Assembly (NCBI GenBank): GCA_964350865.1
Contig: CAYGLJ010000020.1
Span: 1 to 18,265 of the forward strand
Direction: 5' to 3'
Length of the DNA stretch: 18,265 nt
Source of the DNA: Pontimonas sp964350865
Lineage (GTDB): Bacteria; Actinomycetota; Actinomycetes; Actinomycetales; Microbacteriaceae
Shown here in pieces: positions 1 to 5,656 of the stretch. How positions within the stretch are numbered: position 1 is the stretch's first letter; each line of letters starts with the position of its first letter. The notes under the pieces were generated by a model. It made no database searches, was not told the origin of the DNA, and was given only the letters and a program-made list of their open reading frames with translations. The position numbers and the translations under genes were made by a program.

Positions 1-232
1 TGGTGCCCTGAACTGCATCAGCAGATCCTGCGGCCTGGTCAAAGAAGCCGACGATGTCGGTCATGATCCAGTACATGATTGCTGCAATGAAGGTAATTGC
101 TCCTGCATAGGTTGCAGTGATGCGGTGCTCAGGCTTGAGGTCGCCTCTCTCCAGGATGAAGTAGAGGGTTCCCGCTGCCATAGCAACGAATCCGAGCATG
201 AAGAATGCTTGCGTAATGCTAAGCAGATCCAT
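1..232 (-). CDS. Microbial rhodopsin-like protein, N-terminal part (runs off window)
   Basis: The 77 visible residues start at an ATG (232-230) behind a clear SD sequence (AAGGGAGA, minus strand). They form two predicted transmembrane helices, about residues 6-27 (starting ITQAFFMLGFVAMAAG) and 40-62 (ending MYWIMTDIVGFF). These are joined by a short charged loop, ERGDLKPEHR. This pattern resembles helices A and B of bacterial type-1 rhodopsins, which are retinal-binding light-driven ion pumps of the inner membrane. The FFMLGFVAMAAGTLYFILER stretch resembles helix A and its exit in that family. The residues that define the ion (helix C motif) and the retinal lysine (helix G) lie outside the window, so proton, sodium or chloride pumping cannot be decided. 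Another small polytopic membrane protein is the alternative. The family call is by recalled similarity only. Confidence 0.62.
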   Translation of the reverse strand, partial: MDLLSITQAFFMLGFVAMAAGTLYFILERGDLKPEHRITATYAGAITFIAAIMYWIMTDIVGFFDQAAGSADAVQGT

Positions 233-262
233 GATTCTCCCTTGACATGTTTCTGTAGTTAT

Positions 263-299
263 CACCGCCCGCCGCCGCGACGGACCCGTCGGCGGGTGG
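263..299 (-). other. GC-rich hairpin in the rhodopsin upstream or leader region
   Basis: On the minus strand CCACCCGCC pairs with GGCGGGCGG (one G-U pair), and inside it GACGG pairs with CCGTC. The structure ends about 30 nt before the rhodopsin ATG. No U-run follows, so it is not a standard intrinsic terminator. If transcription begins upstream it would form a strong 5'-UTR hairpin that could affect message stability or translation. The pairing is seen; the role is inferred. Confidence 0.4.
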
Positions 300-301
300 A
301 C

Positions 302-315
302 GAGGAATATTCCTC
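302..315. promoter_or_regulatory. Perfect 14-bp palindrome upstream of the rhodopsin gene
   Basis: The sequence GAGGAATATTCCTC reads identically on both strands, and an outer GTGGA/TCCAC pair (296-300 and 322-326) flanks it. It lies 70 bp upstream of the rhodopsin ATG. A perfect palindrome of this length beside a gene of this kind is a candidate operator for a dimeric regulator, or part of a leader RNA structure. No regulator is identified. Confidence 0.4.
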
Positions 316-558
316 TCGCACTCCACGGACGCCTTGCAGCATCCATATCGTGCCTGCGTCAGGCTACTCCGGGAGGCGACCACTTGCTAGACAAACACTC
401 AATTTAAGCTGGAAGTTTCCTGAATGCCACTCAAAATTTCCCGCCGATACCTCCCGAATTTGTGACTACTTTCCCGATAAATCGGTATTAATGCTCGATT
501 GTGCGACTGCGCCGATGTGGCCTTTATTGAAGTCTTTTTATTTATGTCACTACGCAGA

Positions 559-588
559 AGGCCGGCCCTCCGTGAGGAGGGCCGGCCT
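559..588 (-). terminator. Hairpin terminator downstream of pnp
   Basis: A perfect 13-bp inverted repeat (AGGCCGGCCCTCC / GGAGGGCCGGCCT) with a 4-nt loop begins 15 nt after the pnp stop codon. Only TTCTGCG follows on the minus strand, so the U-tract is poor. Such GC-rich stems with weak U-tracts are common at actinobacterial operon ends and also protect 3' ends from exonucleases. The stem is symmetrical and could stop transcription from either side. Confidence 0.7.
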
Positions 589-602
589 GTGCAGAGAGAT
601 CG

Positions 603-2846
603 TTACTCGTCGTCGGAGGAAGCCTCTGCTTCACCTTCGGCGAGGACCGGAGAAAGCGAAAGCTTGCCACGGTCATCAATCTTCGAGATTTCCACGAGGA
701 CCTTCTGTCCCACCGACAAGACATCCTCGACGTCCTCAACTCGCTTGCCACCGGCAAGCTTGCGAACCTCAGAGATGTGCAGGAGCCCATCCTTACCGGG
801 AACCAGTGAGATAAACGCTCCGAAGGCGGCAATCTTCACGACAGTTCCGAGATACTGCTCCCCCACCTCAGGGTTGACTGGGTTAGCGATAGCGTTCACG
901 CGAGCCCGTGCGGCCTCAGCGCTCTCGCCATCGACGGCGCCGATGTAAACGGTGCCGTCATCATCAATCGAGATGTCGGCTCCGGTCTCATCCTGAATGG
1001 AGTTGATCGTCTTGCCCTTGGGGCCAATCAGCTCACCAATCTTGTCCGAGGGGATCTGAACCGTAATCACGCGAGGCGCGGTCGGTGCCATCTCATCCGG
1101 AGAGTCAATGGCCTGGTTCATCACACCGAGGATGTGAAGGCGGGCTTCCTTAGCCTGAGTCAATGCCCCGGCAAGGACGCTGGCGGGGATTCCATCGAGC
1201 TTGGTGTCCAGCTGGATAGCTGTCACAAACTCGCTGGTTCCGGCGACCTTGAAGTCCATGTCACCCAGTGCGTCTTCTGCGCCGAGGATGTCGGTGAGAG
1301 CTGCGTAACGCATCTCTCCGTCGACCTCGTCCGAGATGAGACCCATGGCGATACCGGCGACGGGGGCCTTCAAGGGCACACCGGCGTTCAGCATCGACAG
1401 CGTCGAAGCACACACCGAACCCATGGAGGTCGAACCGTTCGACCCAAGAGCCTCGGACACCTGACGGATGGCGTAGGGGAACTCCTCGCGACTGGGCAAG
1501 ACGGGCACAAGTGCGCGCTCTGCCAAGAAACCGTGACCAATTTCACGACGCTTGGGGGTTCCCACACGACCGGTTTCACCGGTGGAGTAGGGCGGGAAGT
1601 TGTAGTGGTGCATGTAGCGCTTCGATTTCACCGGAGCGAGCGAGTCAATCTGCTGCTCCATCTTCAGCATGTTCAGGGTGGTAACTCCCATGATCTGGGT
1701 TTCACCACGCTGGAACAGAGCTGAACCGTGAACGCGAGGAATCACATCGACCTCAGCGTCAATGACGCGGAGATCGGAGGTCCCACGACCATCGATACGA
1801 ATTCCCTCGGCCAGCACGCGGGTGCGCATAATGCGCTTGGTGACCGACTTGTAGGCAGCTGACACCATCGAGTTGGAGCCCTCTGCGAGTTCTCCCGCTT
1901 CGACCTTGGCGGCAATGGCCTCCTTGACGCGAGCCTTCAGCTCGTCATCGGCGGCCTGACGCTCCTGCTTGTCAGCGATCTGGTAAATCGAGGCGAGCTC
2001 CTTCGCGGCAATACCGTCCACTGCGGCGAGAACCTCGTCGGAGTAGTCGGAGAAGACCGGGTAGTTCTCGATTTCCTTGGCGGACTGGTCAGCCATCTTT
2101 TGCTGAGCCTCGACCAGCTGCTTGAGGAAAGGCTTGGCGGCTTCCAGACCGGCAGCGACCACGTCCTCGTTGGGCTTGGTGGCACCACCCTGAATGAGCT
2201 CCCAGCTGACCTCAGTCGCTTCAGCTTCCACCATCATGATGGCGACGTCCTCGTTGCCCTTAGCGTCCTTGACAACACGACCGGCAACAACGATGTCAAA
2301 CACTGCCTCAGCGAGCTGAGAGTGCTTGGGGAAGGCGACCCACTGGTCACCGATCAGTGCCAATCGCACGGCGGCAATCGGGCCACTGAAGGGCAGACCA
2401 GAGATCTGGGTAGAGGCGCTCGCGGCGTTGATAGCCAAAGCGTCATAGAACTCATCGGGGGCTATGGAGAGCACGGTGATCACGATCTGGACCTCGTTGC
2501 GCAAACCGTCCACGAAGGACGGGCGCAGCGGCCGGTCGATCAGACGACACACCAGGATGGCCTCAGTGGAAGGGCGACCCTCACGACGGAAGAAAGATCC
2601 GGGGATCTTTCCTGCCGCGTAGGCACGCTCTTCAACGTCCACAGTGAGTGGGAAGAAGTCAAAACCCTCACGGGGGCTCTTTGATGCACTCGTAGCCGAG
2701 AGCAACATAGTCTCTTCATCCAGGTATGCGGCAACCGCACCCTGGGCTTGTTGGGCCAAACGGCCCGTTTCGAAGCGCACGGTGCGCTTTCCGAACTTGC
2801 CGTTATCCAATACGGCTTCAGCGAACTTGATTTCTGGACCTTCCAT
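603..2846 (-). CDS. pnp: Polyribonucleotide nucleotidyltransferase (PNPase)
   Basis: PNPase degrades RNA 3'-5' by phosphorolysis, releasing nucleoside diphosphates, and can run in reverse to add tails. It works as a cytosolic trimer. Residues (747-aa numbering) show an N-terminal RNase PH domain with FFRREGRPS, a helical linker (about 240-330), and the catalytic second RNase PH domain with the phosphate-binding GSNGSTSMGS loop (468-477) and acidic metal ligands in GAEDALGDMDFK. A KH domain follows (GELIGPKGKTI, about 604-614), then an S1 domain (from about 662, GTVVKIAAFGAFI) and an acidic tail. The length is full for the family. I chose the ATG at 2846 because AAGGAG lies 11 nt upstream; the in-frame GTG at 2855 would sit only 2 nt after it. 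The gene follows rpsO, as in many bacteria, with a terminator and a roughly 250-nt leader between them. Confidence 0.97.
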   Translation of the reverse strand: MEGPEIKFAEAVLDNGKFGKRTVRFETGRLAQQAQGAVAAYLDEETMLLSATSASKSPREGFDFFPLTVDVEERAYAAGKIPGSFFRREGRPSTEAILVCRLIDRPLRPSFVDGLRNEVQIVITVLSIAPDEFYDALAINAASASTQISGLPFSGPIAAVRLALIGDQWVAFPKHSQLAEAVFDIVVAGRVVKDAKGNEDVAIMMVEAEATEVSWELIQGGATKPNEDVVAAGLEAAKPFLKQLVEAQQKMADQSAKEIENYPVFSDYSDEVLAAVDGIAAKELASIYQIADKQERQAADDELKARVKEAIAAKVEAGELAEGSNSMVSAAYKSVTKRIMRTRVLAEGIRIDGRGTSDLRVIDAEVDVIPRVHGSALFQRGETQIMGVTTLNMLKMEQQIDSLAPVKSKRYMHHYNFPPYSTGETGRVGTPKRREIGHGFLAERALVPVLPSREEFPYAIRQVSEALGSNGSTSMGSVCASTLSMLNAGVPLKAPVAGIAMGLISDEVDGEMRYAALTDILGAEDALGDMDFKVAGTSEFVTAIQLDTKLDGIPASVLAGALTQAKEARLHILGVMNQAIDSPDEMAPTAPRVITVQIPSDKIGELIGPKGKTINSIQDETGADISIDDDGTVYIGAVDGESAEAARARVNAIANPVNPEVGEQYLGTVVKIAAFGAFISLVPGKDGLLHISEVRKLAGGKRVEDVEDVLSVGQKVLVEISKIDDRGKLSLSPVLAEGEAEASSDDE

Positions 2847-2863
2847 TAAGGTCACATCTCCTT

Positions 2864-3106
2864 ATTTCTCTTCGAACATGCACAACCGACCGGTCGGGCA
2901 TGGCGGCACGCCACGACGAGAGAGGGAAGGATGAGTCCACCACATACGTGGGGCCTGTTTCTGGCCAACAGTAGAAGTGCACTGTCCCTGGACAGTAGAC
3001 CACCACCGGTGACCAGCTCCTGACCCACCTACTCCCGTAGAGAGCCATATTCAGTTGTGTGCAGGTGAGATTCACCCACTGGTTTAGGGTACCGCGATTG
3101 TCCCTC
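2864..3106 (-). promoter_or_regulatory. pnp leader/promoter region with repeated ACAGTAGA and two palindromes
   Basis: This non-coding stretch precedes pnp and follows the rpsO terminator. ACAGTAGA occurs at 2968-2975 and 2992-2999, with an inverted ACTGT between them (2981-2985). Together these create the dyad ACTGTCC-CT-GGACAGT (2981-2996). On the minus strand both repeats read TCTACTGT, which contains TACTGT, a possible TANNNT -10 element; no convincing -35 is seen. A perfect 12-bp palindrome CCGACCGGTCGG (2886-2897) lies 40 nt before the pnp ATG and would form a leader hairpin. In E. coli the pnp leader hairpin is the target of RNase III/PNPase autoregulation; similar control here is only an analogy. 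Confidence 0.4.
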
Positions 3107-3142
3107 AAAAGCGATACCCCGCACCTTCGGCGCGGGGTATCG
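3107..3142 (-). terminator. Intrinsic terminator of rpsO
   Basis: An 11-bp perfect stem (CGATACCCCGC / GCGGGGTATCG) with a 9-nt loop begins 14 nt after the rpsO stop codon and is followed on the minus strand by CTTTTG. This is the most canonical terminator in the window. It would at least partly uncouple rpsO from pnp, with readthrough possible as in other bacteria. Confidence 0.8.
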
Positions 3143-3156
3143 GCAGAAAACTAGCG

Positions 3157-3426
3157 TTATCGGCGCAGACCGAGCTTCTCGATCAGTGCACGGTAGCGGG
3201 TGATGTCGATGCGCTGGAGGTAGCCCAGCAGACGACGACGGCGACCGACCATGAGCAGAAGACCACGACGCGAGTGGTGGTCGTGCTTGTGCTCCTTGAG
3301 GTGCTCGGTCAGTTCGTTGATGCGGTGAGACATCAGCGCAATCTGGACCTCGGGAGAGCCAGTGTCACCGGGGTGAGTGGCGTATGTCTCGATAATGCTT
3401 GCTTTGGTATCTGGCGCAATAGCCAT
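3157..3426 (-). CDS. rpsO: 30S ribosomal protein S15
   Basis: S15 binds 16S rRNA early in assembly of the small-subunit platform and bridges to the 50S subunit. The 89-residue length is typical. Recognisable family segments are the GDTGSPEVQIALMSHRI region (about 21-37), the basic HDHHSRRGLLLMVGRRRRLL stretch that contacts rRNA (about 43-62) and the C-terminal YRALIEKLGLRR. The ATG at 3426 has AAGGAG 7 nt upstream. An in-frame ATG 36 nt further up would add an arginine-rich stretch absent from the family, so it is rejected. The gene ends in its own terminator ahead of pnp. S15 commonly represses its own translation through leader RNA; the region upstream is described separately. Confidence 0.97.
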   Translation of the reverse strand: MAIAPDTKASIIETYATHPGDTGSPEVQIALMSHRINELTEHLKEHKHDHHSRRGLLLMVGRRRRLLGYLQRIDITRYRALIEKLGLRR

Positions 3427-3696
3427 GTCAGCTCTCCTTCGTCTCGCTGCGCGGCGCCCCATCCGGTGATGAAGCTCTACTCTCCGCGGCCGTTACACGG
3501 CACAAACGGCAACTCTAGCTCATGCCAGAGATTCGCGAAAGCGCAGTCCCCATCGTCTCCTGGCGGTCGCCAAGCCGTTATCAAGCTGTAATCAATCAGG
3601 CATTGACCAGAAGACTCGTTTTTTGCCACGCTAGGGACAAGTTACTCGCCGCTCAGACGTGCCGGAGGCCAAGCCCCGCCCTGGGCGGCGAGGTTC
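3427..3696 (-). promoter_or_regulatory. rpsO upstream region (aspA-rpsO gap)
   Basis: No gene is seen in these 270 nt. A possible promoter for rpsO on the minus strand is TAGAGT (3517-3512) with a weak TTTCGC (3540-3535) 17 nt upstream. A 6-bp dyad, GCCGTT/AACGGC (3489-3510), lies directly downstream. If TAGAGT is the true -10, the dyad straddles the start site and is more likely an operator than a leader hairpin. The short CCGCC/GGCGG stem just after the aspA stop (about 3675-3690) could be a weak terminator, but it lacks a U-tract. Confidence 0.35.
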
Positions 3697-5238
3697 TTAA
3701 CCGGCGTCTTCGGGTTCTATGGCCACTGGAGGCAAGGTAATCACGCCGGTTCCCAGAGTAAGTCCGCTCAATCTCTCGGGAGATAACACTCTCTCCAGCT
3801 CCGCCTCGTCCATCAAACCCTGAGCGATGACGAGCTCTCGGACAGTTCCCCCTCCGGCAAGCGCTTCATACGCAATCGCTGCCGCCTTTCCGTAGCCGAT
3901 GTAGGGGGTCAGGGCGGTCACGACCCCCACGCTCGCTTCAACTTGCTGGTGCAGACGCTCCTCATTGGCGGTGATCCCCTCCACACAATTGACCCGCAGT
4001 GTCTTGCAGGCGTTGGTGAGCCAGACCACTGATTGCAGGATGGAGGAGGCAATGATTGGTTCAAAAGCGTTCAGTTGCAACTGCCCGCCCTCGGCAGCCG
4101 CCGTCACGGTGGCATCAGAGCCAATGATGGCGAAGGCAACCTGGTTGACGACCTCGGGGATTACCGGGTTCACTTTCCCCGGCATGATGGACGACCCTGC
4201 CTGGCGGGCGGGAAGGTTGATCTCGCCCAACCCTGCTTGAGGGCCACTGGAGAGCAGGCGCAGGTCGTTACAGATTTTGGAGAGCTTCACCGCTGCGCGC
4301 TTGAGTGTCCCGGAAAGGGTCATGAACACTCCCGCATCACTGGTGGCTTCGATGAGGTCAGGGGATGTCCTGATGTCGAGACCAGTGAGATCCGCGAGGT
4401 GGGCGCGGACTGCTTCGGGATAACGGGGGTCCGCGGTGATGCCGGTGCCAATGGCGGTGGCACCAAGGTTTATTTCACACAGGAACGGGATGGTCTCTTT
4501 GATGCGGTCGTGGTCTTCGCGCAGGGTTGTCGCGAATCCGCCAAATTCCTGCCCGAGTGTCATCGGAACGGCATCCTGAAGTTGGGTTCGACCCACTTTC
4601 AGGATGGTCTGGAACTCGCGGCTCTTTTCGGCAAAGGACTCCGCGAGGAGTTTGTGTTCAGCGAAGAGACGCTGGACACCCAAGACCATTCCCAATTTGA
4701 TCGCCGTGGGGTAGACGTCATTGGTGGACTGTGAACGATTGACATCGTCAATGGGGTGCAGGTGGTCATAATCACCTTTAGCGTGACCCATGAGTTCTAA
4801 TCCACGATTGGCGATGACCTCATTCGCGCACATATTGGTCGAGGTTCCCGCGCCACCTTGCACCGCACCGAGCACAAATTGCTCGTGGAGAGCTCCCGAC
4901 CAGAGCTCCTCACACACGGCGTCGATCACGTCGGCTTTCTCGGCGGAGAGCACACCGATTTCTTTGTTCGCTCTCGCTGCGGCCTGCTTCACTCGGGCAA
5001 TGCCACGAATAAGGTCCGGGTAGTTAGAGATCGCGCGGCGGGTAATGGGAAAGTTCACCAGTGCGCGAGCAGTGTGAATCCCCCAGTAGGCATCAGCGGG
5101 GACCTCTAATTCACCGAGCGAATCCTTTTCCACCCGCATGACAATGCCGGAGGAGTCCTCACCGGGGGCCGGGCGGTAGCGGGCTTCGCCGTCAGGACCT
5201 TCGTGGAGAGATGGGCCAGGACCAGTGGTGTGGACCAC
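3697..5238 (-). CDS. aspA: Aspartate ammonia-lyase (aspartase)
   Basis: Aspartase reversibly deaminates L-aspartate to fumarate and ammonia, linking amino-acid nitrogen to the TCA cycle; it is a cytosolic tetramer. The fumarase/aspartase fold is complete. Visible motifs are QGGAGTSTNM (127-136), SQSTND (169-174), GRTQLQDAVPMTLGQEF (216-232), GATAIGTG (259-266) and the catalytic-loop signature GSSIMPGKVNP (348-358). Context such as LSKICNDLRLLSSGPQAGL is closer to AspA than to fumarase, although the loop has G where E. coli AspA has A. The first 33 residues precede the conserved start of the fold. GTG 5238 has AAGGGGG 7 nt upstream, while ATG 5139, which would give a family-typical N-terminus, lacks a good SD. 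I keep 5238 with moderate certainty. The gene is divergent from the glutaredoxin-like gene. Confidence 0.93.
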   Translation of the reverse strand: MVHTTGPGPSLHEGPDGEARYRPAPGEDSSGIVMRVEKDSLGELEVPADAYWGIHTARALVNFPITRRAISNYPDLIRGIARVKQAAARANKEIGVLSAEKADVIDAVCEELWSGALHEQFVLGAVQGGAGTSTNMCANEVIANRGLELMGHAKGDYDHLHPIDDVNRSQSTNDVYPTAIKLGMVLGVQRLFAEHKLLAESFAEKSREFQTILKVGRTQLQDAVPMTLGQEFGGFATTLREDHDRIKETIPFLCEINLGATAIGTGITADPRYPEAVRAHLADLTGLDIRTSPDLIEATSDAGVFMTLSGTLKRAAVKLSKICNDLRLLSSGPQAGLGEINLPARQAGSSIMPGKVNPVIPEVVNQVAFAIIGSDATVTAAAEGGQLQLNAFEPIIASSILQSVVWLTNACKTLRVNCVEGITANEERLHQQVEASVGVVTALTPYIGYGKAAAIAYEALAGGGTVRELVIAQGLMDEAELERVLSPERLSGLTLGTGVITLPPVAIEPEDAG

Positions 5239-5360
5239 GCGGGCACCCCCTTCGGTGACGGGCAGGAATAAATCCCTACGACCACGAGTTTAGGAGGTCA
5301 CAGGGTAGCGACGAGCGTCGTTACGCTTAACTGTGCCACCCACGAGAGAAGAGGCAGACC
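5239..5360. promoter_or_regulatory. Divergent promoter region, aspA / glutaredoxin-like gene
   Basis: This 122-bp gap must hold promoters for both flanking genes. For the plus-strand gene, TACGCT (5322-5327) fits a TANNNT -10 element and would give a leader of about 27 nt. The dyad CGACG-AG-CGTCG (5309-5320) lies just upstream of it and could be an operator. No convincing aspA promoter is resolved. Confidence 0.3.
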
Positions 5361-5621
5361 ATGTCAACAGACAACACCACAATCGAGTTTTACGGAGCGT
5401 CCTGGTGCGGCGATTGTGTGCGCGCTCAGGCCCTGTTGGAGCACTACGGCGTGGACTTCACCTACCACGACGTTGACGCCAGCGAGCAAGACAAGGCAAA
5501 AGCCATTGAGCTCAGTGGTCGCCCCAATATTCCCGTGCTCCTCTTTCCCGATGGTTCCGTTCTCACTGAGCCAAGCAACCCACTGCTGAACAGCAAGCTG
5601 ACCGAGCTGGAGATGATTTAG
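5361..5621 (+). CDS. Glutaredoxin-like (mycoredoxin-type) thiol oxidoreductase
   Basis: This is an 86-residue thioredoxin-fold protein. It has IEFYGASWCGDCVRA with a C16-x-x-C19 redox pair, a predicted alternating beta/alpha pattern, the cis-proline segment NIPVLLFPDGS (about 56-66) and a final helix. Actinobacterial relatives include mycoredoxins, which reduce mycothiol mixed disulfides, and NrdH-like redoxins. The SWC..C and FPDGS features suit the mycoredoxin-like group, but the active site here is CGDC rather than the CGYC I recall for characterised mycoredoxin-1, so the reductant is uncertain. The ATG has a purine-rich AGAAGAGG about 6 nt upstream. It ends 35 nt before the nuclease gene on the same strand, but that gene seems to have its own promoter. 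Confidence 0.85.
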   Translation: MSTDNTTIEFYGASWCGDCVRAQALLEHYGVDFTYHDVDASEQDKAKAIELSGRPNIPVLLFPDGSVLTEPSNPLLNSKLTELEMI

Positions 5622-5649
5622 GCGCTCTGTGGGCGCTCTAACCTAGGCT
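5621..5649 (+). promoter_or_regulatory. Candidate leaderless promoter of the nuclease gene
   Basis: TAGGCT (5644-5649) fits a TANNNT -10 element and ends exactly 7 nt before the nuclease ATG. Transcription would then begin at or next to the start codon. No SD sequence is visible. A direct repeat GGCGCTCT (5621-5628 and 5632-5639, 11 bp period) overlaps the expected -35 region. Confidence 0.45.
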
Positions 5650-5656
5650 GTGCCCC

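Larger units (their letters stand above)
233..558 (-). promoter_or_regulatory. Rhodopsin gene upstream region, dyad-rich and partly AT-rich
   Basis: This gap between pnp and the rhodopsin start has no credible gene. Positions 385-545 are clearly more AT-rich than the surroundings, as expected of a promoter region. On the minus strand a TAGCCT hexamer at 366-361 fits an actinobacterial TANNNT -10 element and would give a leader of about 120 nt, but no good -35 is visible. The region contains a perfect 14-bp palindrome, a GC-rich hairpin (both listed separately) and a CCGAT-AA-ATCGG dyad at 474-485. The promoter position is a guess; the dyads are read directly. Confidence 0.4.

Noticed and set aside
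125..814. Plus-strand ORF of 229 codons spanning the rhodopsin start, the gap and the pnp 3' end
   Set aside because: Its product is rich in Arg, Pro, His and Cys without a fold, and it is antisense to two supported genes.
1134..1724. Plus-strand ORF of 196 codons inside pnp
   Set aside because: It is antisense to the conserved catalytic core of PNPase and has a composition typical of frame shadows.
2872..2890. Possible LexA/SOS box (CGAAC near the pnp start)
   Set aside because: Only one half-site (CGAAC) is present; the expected GTTCG partner is missing.
2818..3108. Minus-strand ORF of 96 codons in the pnp leader, overlapping the pnp start
   Set aside because: No SD or recognisable protein; Trp/Cys/Arg-rich. 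The region is better explained as leader and promoter DNA.
3601..3640. TTTTTT run at about 3619 considered as a plus-strand terminator
   Set aside because: No stem precedes it and no plus-strand gene ends there.
4033..4734. Plus-strand ORF of 233 codons inside aspA
   Set aside because: Antisense shadow of aspA with no family resemblance.
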